DNA of 64,000 nt from Oscillospiraceae bacterium (GCA_902788505.1 CADAKH010000017.1:1-64000), one strand, 5' to 3'; positions 43,691-53,055 are shown, counted from the stretch's first letter. Translations and numbers: made by a program. The notes: generated by a model not told the origin, from the letters alone.

Positions 43691-45065
43691 AGCACTTCTC
43701 CGGATCGAAATCGTCATCCTGCTTCACAAAATCTGCCGTATATTCATTTGTCTTTGTATAAACCTTGTTGTCGTACGAATCAGGACAAAAGACAGCATTG
43801 TCCATCGTCTGCCTGAAGTCCGATGCCATGTGACCGAACAGATCGTCTTCAGAGATCATGTCCCATACTGCATCGTTTCTGGTAAGCGGCATCAGGCCGG
43901 TCATGTTCTCAAGTCTGTAGATAAGGAGCTGCGCATCCTGGTCGAAGGAAATGAATGCAGCGAATTCCGAAGCGAACTCACTGTTATCAGCATCCTTGGA
44001 TACGCATAAAGAATAGGTGCTTACATAAGGCACACCTGCATTAGAGGCATCTTCGCAAGGAAGATGCAGGAGATAAAGACTTCCGGGATAGTATACGGAC
44101 CAGGCTCTTACATTAGCCGAGGAATCGACCCACAAAGCAGCTTTTCTGGAATAAACGGGATCTGCGCCGTCAATCTGGTCCTGTGCCAGAGAAGAATAAT
44201 AGAAATCCCTGACATAGTCAGAAGCATTAGCCACTATCTCTCTTGCAGAATCCTTATCATTCAAATACTCATCGTAAACCATATATGAAGTAGGCTTATC
44301 GCCGTTAAATGCTGATCCTATATAAGGTATAAGTTCATATGCGGAAGCAAATGCCGCACAGGAATATTCATCATTGATCGCTTCAAGATAATCTCTGAGA
44401 TCATCAGTCGTATTCTTGGTCTGAAGCTTGCCTTCTTCAGAAGGAATGTATTCGGAGTTGCCCATAACAATCATGGCTGAGCAGAAATGAGGCACTGCAT
44501 AGAAAACACCATTCTCCGAATCCGCAGTCAAAGCACCGGAATAGATGTGCTGACTGTTCAGATAGGAATTATCGGACAAATATTCATTAAGATCAGCGGC
44601 ATATCCGGCCCTCCACATGGAATAACTGTCCTGTGCAAGGTACAGATCGGGCATACCGTTCGTATTCTCCCAATTCTTTACGACTTCAAGATTCGCACCT
44701 GTACTGCTGCAGCCTATATTGGTAACAACATAATTCGTGGCAACAGATGATAGGAATGCTGTATCGATCGTAAGGCCGTCATCCGTGCTGTCCCAAAGGC
44801 CGTTGTTCTTGCAGTAAAGCATAGCGGCAAGACACTGAATAGTCAGATCAGAATAAGGGAGCGCCACTCTCAGCTGACGGATATCTCCGCCGGATAACGG
44901 ATCGGATGTCTCATCTGTAGATTCAGAGGGATCTTCCTGAACATTCGGATCCTCGATTGAAGGAAACATGTCATCGCCTTTTTTACAGCCCGTAAACAGA
45001 GCGCCTGCCATAGACAGACAAAGCAAAAGACTTAATATTTTCCTGCACTGAACAAAGGCTTTCAT
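43683..45065 (-). CDS. Extracellular solute-binding lipoprotein (ABC type)
   Basis: A 460-residue protein with a lipoprotein signal peptide (lipobox 'LFTGC', C27) and an acidic linker. The body resembles family 1 sugar-binding proteins: 'GMPDLYLAQDSYSMWRAGYAADLNEYLSD', 'NGVFYAVPHFCSAMIVMGNSE', 'YSRKAALWVDSSANVRAW'. No permease or ATPase gene is near; the only permease pair in the window is at 4026-5890, 38 kb away. Its stop overlaps the GNAT-Ogt start. Ligand unknown. Confidence 0.78.
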   Translation of the reverse strand: MKAFVQCRKILSLLLCLSMAGALFTGCKKGDDMFPSIEDPNVQEDPSESTDETSDPLSGGDIRQLRVALPYSDLTIQCLAAMLYCKNNGLWDSTDDGLTIDTAFLSSVATNYVVTNIGCSSTGANLEVVKNWENTNGMPDLYLAQDSYSMWRAGYAADLNEYLSDNSYLNSQHIYSGALTADSENGVFYAVPHFCSAMIVMGNSEYIPSEEGKLQTKNTTDDLRDYLEAINDEYSCAAFASAYELIPYIGSAFNGDKPTSYMVYDEYLNDKDSAREIVANASDYVRDFYYSSLAQDQIDGADPVYSRKAALWVDSSANVRAWSVYYPGSLYLLHLPCEDASNAGVPYVSTYSLCVSKDADNSEFASEFAAFISFDQDAQLLIYRLENMTGLMPLTRNDAVWDMISEDDLFGHMASDFRQTMDNAVFCPDSYDNKVYTKTNEYTADFVKQDDDFDPEKCYG

Positions 45066-45157
45066 CCGATACGACCTCCGACAGTTTGATTATATCATTC
45101 TTAAGTGAAAACCTTGAATAATACTCTCTTAGCAAGATAACGAAGAAAACTCACTGC

Positions 45158-45332
45158 AAAATACGGTTTCCAATACGGCTCCAGCCTGACTTTTGCCGTA
45201 TTTTCGAATATATATACCCGTAAAATACGGCTCCTAATACGGCCATAACCTGACTTTTGCCGTATTTTCGAAAACATATACCGGTAAAATACGGCTCCTA
45301 ATACGGCTATAACCTGACTTTTGCCGTATTTT
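45158..45332. repeat. Three tandem 64-bp hairpin repeats
   Basis: The period is exactly 64 bp: AAAATACGG starts at 45158, 45222 and 45286, and its partner CCGTATTTT at 45196, 45260 and 45324. Each unit has a second AATACGG inside the loop, so two left arms compete for one right arm, and a conserved 'CCTGACTTTTGCCG' core. 64 is not a multiple of three and the copies differ little, so this is not coding. It lies between a minus-strand lipoprotein gene and tRNA-Thr. Confidence 0.85.
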
Positions 45333-45379
45333 AATGTATTGCCGTTCTCCAAGCACTCTTTCGTTGCCCCTCTTATAAC

Positions 45380-45408
45380 TTGACACTTATCTTTCAAATA
45401 GGTATATT
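45380..45408 (+). promoter_or_regulatory. Near-consensus promoter of tRNA-Thr
   Basis: TTGACA (45380-45385), a 17-base spacer and TATATT (45403-45408), 10 bases before the tRNA. Confidence 0.85.
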
Positions 45409-45418
45409 TTTATGGCAC

Positions 45419-45493
45419 GCCAAAGTGGCTCAGGGGTAGAGCAATTCACTCGTAATGAATAGGTCGCGGGTTCGATTCCCGCCTTTGGCTCCA
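45419..45493 (+). tRNA. tRNA-Thr (CGT)
   Basis: A 75-nt tRNA with encoded CCA. The anticodon loop CTCGTAA between ATTCA and TGAAT gives anticodon CGT (reads ACG). Acceptor stem GCCAAAG/CTTTGGC is perfect, and the T-arm is GGGTTCGATTCCC. Confidence 0.93.
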
Positions 45494-45535
45494 AAACAAA
45501 AACCCTCTTCAGAATCTGAAGAGGGTTTTTGTTTT
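45493..45535. terminator. Strong bidirectional terminator after tRNA-Thr
   Basis: A 20-bp perfect stem from 45493-45512 to 45516-45535 with a 3-base loop; core CCCTCTTCAG/CTGAAGAGGG flanked by A- and T-runs. It ends tRNA-Thr on the plus strand and the convergent lipoprotein gene on the minus strand. Confidence 0.9.
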
Positions 45536-45548
45536 CGATCTTAATTAT

Positions 45549-46013
45549 TCATGAAGTCTGTAAACTGAATATCACGGTGTTATCACCAAAATAGATATAG
45601 TTAACATGCTCGTACTTAATGGTGTCTTTCTCAAACTCCTCAGAATAATACCAGGTCACGGAATTAAGCTTATCTGTGTCTATCTTCTCAAACTCAAACG
45701 GTTCAGGTTCAGCCTCTTCCCATTCGTACTCATTCCATATTTCTTCTGCGGCATCATCTGTAAGAACGATAACACCTCGGTATTCCGGCTCGTGAGGACC
45801 CATAGATACCCTGGTTGTACGAACCACTGCTTCATATTCAAGACTCTTATAATCATTCAGACCGTCAAAATGATTCATCAGTGGTTTATCTTCCGTGTAA
45901 TACTGAACTTTAGTCACCGGTTCATCTGGATCAAAACCGCATGAAGATACGCCTAAACCAAAGACCGGACATAATGTCAGGCAGAAAACCTTGATAAGCC
46001 TCTTATTTACCAT
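45549..46013 (-). CDS. Small predicted lipoprotein of the ABC/two-component cluster
   Basis: A 154-residue protein with a signal peptide and a possible lipobox 'VSSC' (C25). The mature part is acidic and mixed alpha/beta ('EYEAVVRTTRVSMGPHEPEYRGVIVLTDD'). No family recognised. The ATG overlaps the stop of the ABC ATPase gene by seven bases, so it belongs to the same operon and may be an accessory to the transporter. Confidence 0.68.
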   Translation of the reverse strand: MVNKRLIKVFCLTLCPVFGLGVSSCGFDPDEPVTKVQYYTEDKPLMNHFDGLNDYKSLEYEAVVRTTRVSMGPHEPEYRGVIVLTDDAAEEIWNEYEWEEAEPEPFEFEKIDTDKLNSVTWYYSEEFEKDTIKYEHVNYIYFGDNTVIFSLQTS

Positions 46014-46768
46014 CCCATCTCCTCCAGGAAAGCCTTGATCTTTCTGTGACGCTCCTTGTCACCAGTCACGTATTCGCCGAGCTCACATTCGCCAAGTATA
46101 CCACCATCCTTGAGATAGATAATTCGGTTGGCTCTTCTGGCGGATGTTATGTCGTGAGTTACCATGACGATCGACTGGCCCGAACGGTTTATGTCTGTAA
46201 GTACGTCTAGAACAGACTTAACACCTGTCGAGTTGAGAGCTCCCGTAGGCTCATCAGCGAAAACAACATCAGGATCGTTTATTACCGCCCTTACCATTGC
46301 CGCACGCTGGGCTTCACCTCCTGACAGCTGGGACGGGAACTTGCCCCAGAGATCTTCTTCAAGTCCTACACGCTTAAAAAGATTTTCTGCCTTATCTTTC
46401 AAGTCCTTCTGCTTCTGTCCTGTCAGCATTCCTGTTGAGATCGCGTTATCCATGATGCTCATGCTGTCAACAAGATGCACCTGCTGGAAAACGAATCCGC
46501 AGTGCTTGCGGCGGAATACCGCGAGCTGGTCGTCGTTCATGGAAGTGATCTCTTTGCCGCTGTATGAGATGCTTCCGAGAGTCGGCTTGTCCATGCCTGA
46601 TAAGGCATAAAGGAGAGTGGATTTGCCGGCACCGGAAGATCCCATGATAACGGTAAAATCTCCCTTATATATTTCCATGTCGAGGTTCTTTATAACATGC
46701 TGCTGTTTTCCTCCAACGGAAAAGCTCTTTGAAAGTTTCTCTGTTTTGATGATTACTTCTTTATTCAT
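46007..46768 (-). CDS. ABC transporter ATP-binding protein, MacB/LolD type
   Basis: A 253-residue ATPase with Walker A 'GSSGAGKST' (near 41-49), signature 'LSGGEAQRAAMV' (near 143) and Walker B 'VVFADEPTGALNS' (near 163). The sequence 'KHCGFVFQQVHLVDSMSIMDN' is typical of the LolD/MacB/BceA class that powers FtsX-fold permeases. It pairs with the large permease 16 bases upstream. These systems often export or sense peptides and antibiotics and are regulated by an adjacent two-component system, as here. Confidence 0.9.
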   Translation of the reverse strand: MNKEVIIKTEKLSKSFSVGGKQQHVIKNLDMEIYKGDFTVIMGSSGAGKSTLLYALSGMDKPTLGSISYSGKEITSMNDDQLAVFRRKHCGFVFQQVHLVDSMSIMDNAISTGMLTGQKQKDLKDKAENLFKRVGLEEDLWGKFPSQLSGGEAQRAAMVRAVINDPDVVFADEPTGALNSTGVKSVLDVLTDINRSGQSIVMVTHDITSARRANRIIYLKDGGILGECELGEYVTGDKERHRKIKAFLEEMGW

Positions 46769-46784
46769 TTTCTTTCTCCATTCT

Positions 46785-49139
46785 TTATTCCGAAATTAGC
46801 TGATATGCGGATATCTTTTTCATCCTGCCTGACATGACATATGAGACAATAAATACCAGTATCGTGACAAGCATAAGTGTTACCGGAACGACTGCGGGAT
46901 TGATCAGAAGATCTGAATTCTTTATTCCGTAGCTGCTGAATATCAGGTCAAAAAGCCTGTTAGTCGTAAGGCAGGCACAGATTGCGCCTAAAACTGAGCT
47001 TATGATACTTATCGGTAACAGTGACAAAGCAAGCTGTGTCCTTAACTGTCTGCTCGTAAAGCCTACCGCTTTCTTGATGCCGAACTCCTTTTCGCGTTTG
47101 ATGAAAACAGTCTTAAGCAAAAGCCTTATGACTATGAGCACCGTGAAGATATTCAGGCAGATAAGGATGAGGATAACGAGTGATACTGCAAAGACCGGCA
47201 CATTATCCGTACTCCTCTGTGTATGATAGTAGTTCTCAGTGCTTGTGCAGTTGTCACCGAGAAGATTTTTCGCATCGTCAAGGAACTCATCTACCCTCTC
47301 TTCAGTTGCATCTTCGATCCTTACTCTGACATAGGTATATCTGGGTTCGCCATCAAGTCTCTTGAATCCTTCTTCTGATATATAGATTCTCTCACCCATA
47401 CTGTAAACAGCCTGCTGAAGACCGGTAATAAGGAAAGATTCCTCTTTATCCATATATTTGATCCTGATCTCGTCACCTATGCCAAGGCCCTGTCGCTCTG
47501 CAAGAAGTCCTCCTACTACTGCTTCATTTGCTTCTATTGCCATCTCACCTTCGTATACTCCGCAATAAAGATACTGAGGGTCAGTCGAATACAGAAGATA
47601 GCAGTTATAGTCGCCTGAGTGAGCGTCTGTATTTGACAATCCGTAAGCTTCGGTCACGCCGTCCATGGCCCGGATCTTATCAATGATGTCGTACATCTCT
47701 TCAGGCGTATCGTACTGGATATTTACATATGCATCCGGTGCGTCACCCTGAAGGAGTCTTTGGAAATTGGTTATGTCGATCCTGGTGTTGTGGAAAAGGA
47801 TCGCGGAAAATGCCGTCAGATATGAGACTGCAAGGATAACTCCGGCAATTATCAGGTTCTGTCCCTTATTCTGCAAAGTACTCTTCAATGCAAGGAGGAT
47901 ATCGAGCCTTCCTGTCGTCTTATCCAAAGGCAGATAGTTCTTTTTGAAACTGTGTGATTCAAGACCGAATCTTAATGCAGTAGCCGGATGGATATTTCTT
48001 ATGAGATGGGTCGCAACAAAAGTTACAATAAGCATCACGAAAATTACACCTGCGAGGACCGGCAGGGACATTGCAGGATGAAATCCCTCTTCCCATACAA
48101 GACCTGTTAACTGTTTGAATGCCAGATTTTCCAATACAGGGAAAACCAGATATGATCCCGTGATACCGATCAGGCATGCAACAGCCGCGATCAACGAATA
48201 CTCGAGCATGAGAGATGTCCTTACCTGAGAGATCGTGAATCCGACGGCACGGAGAGCTCCGATATTTCTTATATCGCGGTTGATGTTCGTATTGACCGTG
48301 AAGATGATCATGATGAATGCGATTATCATGATTATCACGGAGAAGGAAGCCATAAACGCAGCAATGATATTTGAGATGCCTGTATAGCCTGCTTTGGCAA
48401 GGATCTTGTCGTAACCTCTGCAATACATGCCCTCTTTTGCAAATTCATCCTGAAGTGCAGTTGACTTAATGCTGATATCCTCTCCTGATTTGAACTTAAC
48501 GCACAGGAACTGCATCTGAAAAGGCATTACGGCACTTGATATATACTCTGATTTCTCGGAAAGCTTATCGTAAGTTTCATGGTCTACTATCGTTGAATAA
48601 TAAGAGTACATTTGGCCGCAGAACAGATCTTCATAGATGCCTTTTACGGTAAGCTCGTAACTGCCGGTATCTTTGTTTGAGACCTTGATCTTATCTCCGA
48701 CTTTGATCCCTTCTGCGTATGCCGTATAAACATTCATGCAGATTGAAGGTCCTTCAATGGAATCATCTTTCTCGACATAGTGAAGATCCTGGTATACAGT
48801 CTCATTTTCTTCATCAACAAAGAACATGCCTTCGATGTCTTTGTCTATGCCGCCGTTCACGGATAACGTAACCATGTCAGGAATGATAATATCGACGAGA
48901 TACGAACTGTCCACATAGTCCATATCATCTATAGCGGCATTAATCTTATCTTCATCTCCCAGACAAAAGAACATGGAATCCGATACACCCTGCTTCTCAA
49001 ATTTCTCTTCGTACATTGAGTCGTAATGTGCGACCATGAGACTTGTATGAAGAAGCATTGATGCTACTGTCAGGATCAGAAGAAAAGCTAAGAGCACTGC
49101 CTTGTCTTTGTGAAAATGTGCCTTAACAAGTTTTAACAT
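46785..49139 (-). CDS. ABC transporter permease with two FtsX-type domains
   Basis: A 784-residue permease. An N-terminal helix (about 14-36), a large extracytoplasmic domain (about 40-265), then three or four helices (265-400: 'AAFMASFSVIIMIIAFIMIIF') form the first FtsX unit. A second helix (about 425-450), extracytoplasmic domain (455-655) and helices (658-775) form the second. This two-unit layout differs from BceB, which has ten helices and one large loop, and is closer to LolC/E-type fused permeases. A TATACT box lies at 49188-49183 on the minus strand, about 45 bases before the start. Confidence 0.86.
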   Translation of the reverse strand: MLKLVKAHFHKDKAVLLAFLLILTVASMLLHTSLMVAHYDSMYEEKFEKQGVSDSMFFCLGDEDKINAAIDDMDYVDSSYLVDIIIPDMVTLSVNGGIDKDIEGMFFVDEENETVYQDLHYVEKDDSIEGPSICMNVYTAYAEGIKVGDKIKVSNKDTGSYELTVKGIYEDLFCGQMYSYYSTIVDHETYDKLSEKSEYISSAVMPFQMQFLCVKFKSGEDISIKSTALQDEFAKEGMYCRGYDKILAKAGYTGISNIIAAFMASFSVIIMIIAFIMIIFTVNTNINRDIRNIGALRAVGFTISQVRTSLMLEYSLIAAVACLIGITGSYLVFPVLENLAFKQLTGLVWEEGFHPAMSLPVLAGVIFVMLIVTFVATHLIRNIHPATALRFGLESHSFKKNYLPLDKTTGRLDILLALKSTLQNKGQNLIIAGVILAVSYLTAFSAILFHNTRIDITNFQRLLQGDAPDAYVNIQYDTPEEMYDIIDKIRAMDGVTEAYGLSNTDAHSGDYNCYLLYSTDPQYLYCGVYEGEMAIEANEAVVGGLLAERQGLGIGDEIRIKYMDKEESFLITGLQQAVYSMGERIYISEEGFKRLDGEPRYTYVRVRIEDATEERVDEFLDDAKNLLGDNCTSTENYYHTQRSTDNVPVFAVSLVILILICLNIFTVLIVIRLLLKTVFIKREKEFGIKKAVGFTSRQLRTQLALSLLPISIISSVLGAICACLTTNRLFDLIFSSYGIKNSDLLINPAVVPVTLMLVTILVFIVSYVMSGRMKKISAYQLISE

Positions 49140-49255
49140 CAGTTTAAACTCCCTTTCGAAAATACTATCTCCTTATGGCACAAGTATAGTATTCGGGATG
49201 TTTTAAACCTTTGTCTGTTTTTTAATTCTTTTTTAAACTCTCTTGAAAACGGATA

Positions 49256-50539
49256 TTAAGAGATCTTTATTCCGATCTCTACGGCAAAACCATCGCCTGT
49301 ATTTCTTACAGTGAGGCTTCCACCCATTTTCCTCATAAGATAATCAGAAATATAAAGTCCGAGACCTGAGCCGTCCTTATTCCCTGCATTGCTGCCGCGC
49401 TTGAATTTCTGGGTGATCATCTCAAGTTCCTCTTCGGGAACACCGGGGCCCTTATCTGCTATCTCGATAAACAGATACTTTGATCCGGCATTTTCAAATC
49501 TGCTCGTTACATTTATTCCGGTGTCGGCATATTTATAAGAGTTAAAGATAATATTGTTTAAGACCTGGTTGAGTCTTAATCTGTCAGCGAAAACGACAGC
49601 GTCCTTAATATCGAGACTTTCGATCTTATTCAGATAATCCGCATCTTTTATCATCTGAACAATATCGGTCGAATTAATGTCTTCGGGTTTTACTTCAAGC
49701 TGCTCCAATTCCTCCAAAGTCGCATGGAAAAGATTTGAGATAAGACTGTCTATCTGATCAGCCTTGGCGTTTATCGCATTGATGGTAACCTTATCTTCTT
49801 CAGATGCGGTAAGGCTCATGACATCAGTCATTGCCTTGATGGATGACACAGGGGTCTTAATATCGTGAGATAACTGTGCAACAAGCTCTTTTCTGCTCTT
49901 AACGGCTTTCTCCTCACGTTCGCGGGAAGCCTTGAGTTCTTCTCTCATTATGTCAAAGCTCTCTGTAAAGGGACCAAATACATTGCCCTTATCCATCTCC
50001 AGAGGCGTGTCGAGATTGCCGCCTGCGACCCTGACCGCAAAATCTTTAAGTTTCTTAAAAGGATCCAAGACTCTGCGTTTCAGATAAATATAGTAAAGAA
50101 CTGAGATTATTACGGTTAACAGAATAAGCGACAGAACAAACAAAGCTATCTTCATGTTTGTCTGCTTTTCGAGTTCGGCTTTGGGATTATGTACGATCAG
50201 GTATCCTGAGACAATGCCGTCTGCTTCTATATCCCTGATTATGTCATAATCAGATGTCGCGGAAGATATGTTTTTCGCGATGTCATCACGTGTATATAAG
50301 ATGACATTTCCTTTGGTGTCGATAACCGAATAATCGAAAGAACCGTCACCTTCCACGAGTTTGTCTTTGCTGACACTTACTTCATCCCAGTTTTCTTCCA
50401 GACTTACCAGAAGCCTATTGATCTCTATTGTATGAACCGGTATATCATCAGAGAGTCTGCCGCCCACGATAACATAGCAGCCGGCAATTCCCACAGCCAG
50501 AACGAATGCAATATAGATCAGAAGGAATCTCAGTTTCAT
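49256..50539 (-). CDS. Sensor histidine kinase
   Basis: A 427-residue membrane kinase. Helices at about 4-26 and 130-153 flank a sensor domain of about 100 residues outside the cell; a HAMP domain follows (155-205). The phospho-acceptor is H225 in 'LSHDIKTP', and the ATPase domain has 'NNIIFNSYKYAD' (N box), 'DKGPGVPEEE' (G1) and 'GSGLGLYI' (G2). It starts directly after the response regulator stop (TAAATG). With the regulator it probably controls the ABC operon downstream, whose promoter region carries TTTAAAA repeats. Confidence 0.93.
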   Translation of the reverse strand: MKLRFLLIYIAFVLAVGIAGCYVIVGGRLSDDIPVHTIEINRLLVSLEENWDEVSVSKDKLVEGDGSFDYSVIDTKGNVILYTRDDIAKNISSATSDYDIIRDIEADGIVSGYLIVHNPKAELEKQTNMKIALFVLSLILLTVIISVLYYIYLKRRVLDPFKKLKDFAVRVAGGNLDTPLEMDKGNVFGPFTESFDIMREELKASREREEKAVKSRKELVAQLSHDIKTPVSSIKAMTDVMSLTASEEDKVTINAINAKADQIDSLISNLFHATLEELEQLEVKPEDINSTDIVQMIKDADYLNKIESLDIKDAVVFADRLRLNQVLNNIIFNSYKYADTGINVTSRFENAGSKYLFIEIADKGPGVPEEELEMITQKFKRGSNAGNKDGSGLGLYISDYLMRKMGGSLTVRNTGDGFAVEIGIKIS

Positions 50540-51247
50540 TTAGGGATTACCTTTGGTATCGAGCATGAATCCAACACCCCACACGGTCTTTATGAAGTGC
50601 GGATCACCGGCATCGTCTTCGATCTTTTCTCTCAAGTGCCTTATATGTACGTTGAGCGTTACATCACCTACGACAGTTGTATCCCAGATCTTCTCGAAGA
50701 TCTCTTCTTTGGGAATGACGCGGTCGCTGTTTCTTATAAGATAGACAAGTATCTTATACTCCATTGCCTTAAGAGGCATTACTTTACCGTCTTTTATAAC
50801 AGAGGCCTTCTTCATATCGAAAACAGCACTTCCGAGTTTTACGATACTGTCTTCTTCCTCTGTTCTGTCATCTTTGTGAGTTGATTCATATCTTTTAAGC
50901 TCAGCCTTGACCTTAGCAAGAAGAACGCTCAGAGAATAAGGCTTGCAGATATAATCATCTCCGCCGATGCTTAATGCCAGGAGCATATCGTCTTCGGCAG
51001 ATCTCGCGCTGATAAAAAAGATCGGGATATCCATGTTCTCCCTTATCTTCTGGCAGAGTTCAAATCCGGAATCATCACCCAGATTTATATCGAGCAGAAT
51101 TAAAGAACACGTATTATCCTTAAAGAATTCCAATGCAGACGCACTGTCTAAGGCATACTGAGCCGGTACACCGGACATATTGAAATATTTCGCGGTGTAC
51201 TCGGAGAGTTCCTTCTCGTCATCGACTATCAGTACGCTGTAGTGCAT
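50540..51247 (-). CDS. OmpR-family response regulator
   Basis: A 235-residue regulator. Receiver domain: acidic pocket D9-D10, phospho-acceptor D53 in 'LLDINLG', S/T in 'FISARS', K in 'ICKPYS'. The C-terminal winged helix (about 130-230) has 'EYKILVYLIRNSDRVIPKEEIFEKIWD' and 'LNVHIRHLREKIEDD', the OmpR/PhoB pattern. Cognate kinase follows without a gap. Confidence 0.95.
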   Translation of the reverse strand: MHYSVLIVDDEKELSEYTAKYFNMSGVPAQYALDSASALEFFKDNTCSLILLDINLGDDSGFELCQKIRENMDIPIFFISARSAEDDMLLALSIGGDDYICKPYSLSVLLAKVKAELKRYESTHKDDRTEEEDSIVKLGSAVFDMKKASVIKDGKVMPLKAMEYKILVYLIRNSDRVIPKEEIFEKIWDTTVVGDVTLNVHIRHLREKIEDDAGDPHFIKTVWGVGFMLDTKGNP

Positions 51248-51253
51248 TGTTAA

Positions 51254-51811
51254 TTAAGCTCCGAAAAGTCTTCCCATTGCGGAAACAACTTTATTAAGAT
51301 CCTGAATTGAAGTGTTCAATCCATCAACATCGATGTTGCTGATCTTTGTGATAGCTTCTTCCATGGCTGCAGTGTTATCTGTCAGAACGCCGTCGACGTT
51401 GGAGATCATGTCATTCATTCCGTTAAGTGAATCATCGACATTCGTAAGTGTGTCTTCTGCTTTTGAAACAAGTGATGTTGCTTCCTCAAGTGTTGTCTGA
51501 ACCTGATCAAGAGTCCTTAATACAGGCGGTACAATGATGATCGCAGCAACTACGAAAACAGCAGCGATCGCAAACAAAGCAGTTGCAACGAGCATTGTTC
51601 TTCTTGCAGCTTTCTTCTCATACTTTAAGATCTCATACTGCAGATCGTGGTCACTGTATTCGGCGTATTTACCCTTGGAAAGCTTATCCGTTCTGACTTC
51701 TTCGACGGGAACAGGTGCAGGTGTAGGAGCAGGCGCGGGTGTTGCTTCAGCAGGCTCTGCAACGGCTGTGGTGTTCTCTGTTGTCTCAGCGATCTTGTTT
51801 TCGTTTTCCAT
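51254..51811 (-). CDS. Single-pass membrane protein with long coiled coil
   Basis: A 185-residue protein of unknown function. Residues 1-40 are Pro/Ala/Thr-rich and disordered, 41-71 charged, followed by one membrane helix (about 73-95). The outside or inside part (100-180) is a long heptad-like helix ('LRTLDQVQTTLEEATSLVSKAEDTLTNVDDSLNGMND' pattern) resembling the coil of chemoreceptors but without a hairpin tip. It has AGGAGG upstream and ends six bases before the response regulator start, so it may be a sensor accessory of that two-component system. Confidence 0.7.
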   Translation of the reverse strand: MENENKIAETTENTTAVAEPAEATPAPAPTPAPVPVEEVRTDKLSKGKYAEYSDHDLQYEILKYEKKAARRTMLVATALFAIAAVFVVAAIIIVPPVLRTLDQVQTTLEEATSLVSKAEDTLTNVDDSLNGMNDMISNVDGVLTDNTAAMEEAITKISNIDVDGLNTSIQDLNKVVSAMGRLFGA

Positions 51812-51821
51812 ATTGACCTCC

Positions 51822-51858
51822 TAAAAAGAAAAAGGGCTGCCTCAATAAGAGACAGCCC
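51822..51858 (-). terminator. Terminator after the purine cluster
   Basis: GGGCTGCCTC (51834-51843) pairs with GAGACAGCCC (51849-51858) with one mismatch; on the minus strand TTTTTCTTTTT follows. It ends the pur transcript just before the coiled-coil protein gene. Confidence 0.85.
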
Positions 51859-51873
51859 AATTGATAACGAATA

Positions 51874-53055
51874 TTAATGGTGGAACAATCTCATTCCCGT
51901 AAATGCCATAGCGATGCCATACTTGTTGCATGTCATGATTACATGGTCATCACGGATGGATCCGCCGGGTTCAGCGATATACTTAACGCCGCTCTTGTGT
52001 GCACGCTCAATGTTATCGCCGAAGGGGAAGAATGCATCTGAACCAAGAGCTACATTATCGTTCTTAGCAAGCCAAGCCTTCTTCTCTTCTCTTGTGAATA
52101 CTTCAGGCTTAACCTTGAAGATATTCTGCCATGTACCCTCTGCAAGTACATCCTCATACTCGTCAGAGATATAAACGTCAATAGCGTTATCTCTGTCAGG
52201 TCTTCTGATGTCATCAACGAACTGGAGACCCAATACCTGAGGACTCTGTCTGAGCCACCAGTTATCAGCCTTCTGGCCTGCAAGTCTTGTGCAGTGGATT
52301 CTTGACTGCTGGCCTGCACCGATACCGATTGCCTGACCATCTTTTACATAGCATACGGAATTGGACTGTGTGTACTTCAAAGTAATGAGAGAGATCAAAA
52401 GGTCGATCTTCTTATCTTCGGGGATGTCCTTAGTATCTGTAACAACATTGTCGAGAAGAGCGCGATTGATCTCAAACTCGTTTCTTCCCTGCTCGAATGT
52501 TACGCCGAAAACATCCTTTGTCTCGATCGGAGCGGGCTTATAGGAAGCGTCGATCTTGATTACGTTGTATGTACCCTTTCTCTTTGTCTTAAGGATCTCA
52601 AGAGCTTCAGGTGTGTAATCGGGAGCGATAATGCCGTCGGATACTTCCCTTGCGAGCATTGTTGCCGTGATAGCGTCGCATGTATCGGAAAGTGCTGTGA
52701 AGTCGCCGTAAGAAGACATTCTGTCAGCGCCTCTTGCTCTTGCATATGCGCAAGCGATAGGAGAAAGTTCGCCGAGATCGTCTACGAAATAGATCTTAGC
52801 CTCTGTCTCTGAAAGGGGCTTTCCTACTGCTGCACCTGCAGGTGAAACGTGCTTGAAAGATGTAGCTGCGGGAAGTCCTGTTGCTTCCTTTAACTCCTTA
52901 ACAAGCTGCCAGCCGTTGAAAGCGTCCAAAAGGTTGATATAACCCGGCTTGCCGTTAAGCACTTCGATGGGAAGTTCAGAACCGTCTTTCATGAAGATCC
53001 TTGAAGGCTTCTGGTTAGGATTGCATCCGTACTTGAGTTGCATCTCGTTAGACAT
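51874..53055 (-). CDS. Stand-alone AICAR formyltransferase (PurH C-terminal type)
   Basis: A 393-residue enzyme equal to the transformylase half of PurH; it formylates AICAR with 10-formyl-THF to FAICAR, the ninth step of IMP synthesis. The catalytic Lys-His pair is in 'SFKHVSPAG' (67-75), and later segments 'GQQSRIHCTRLAG' and 'LGSDAFFPFGDNI' match the substrate and folate sites. The IMP cyclohydrolase half is absent and is supplied by the next gene upstream. This split form is known in several Clostridia. Confidence 0.9.
   Translation of the reverse strand: MSNEMQLKYGCNPNQKPSRIFMKDGSELPIEVLNGKPGYINLLDAFNGWQLVKELKEATGLPAATSFKHVSPAGAAVGKPLSETEAKIYFVDDLGELSPIACAYARARGADRMSSYGDFTALSDTCDAITATMLAREVSDGIIAPDYTPEALEILKTKRKGTYNVIKIDASYKPAPIETKDVFGVTFEQGRNEFEINRALLDNVVTDTKDIPEDKKIDLLISLITLKYTQSNSVCYVKDGQAIGIGAGQQSRIHCTRLAGQKADNWWLRQSPQVLGLQFVDDIRRPDRDNAIDVYISDEYEDVLAEGTWQNIFKVKPEVFTREEKKAWLAKNDNVALGSDAFFPFGDNIERAHKSGVKYIAEPGGSIRDDHVIMTCNKYGIAMAFTGMRLFHH

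Noticed and set aside
45158..45332. CRISPR-like repeat array
   Set aside because: Units are contiguous 64-bp copies that include the linkers; no unique spacers and no cas genes.
45101..45397. Open frame of 98 codons on the minus strand across the 64-bp repeats
   Set aside because: No ribosome binding site; the repeat period is not a multiple of three, so the translated repeats differ in each copy; likely chance.
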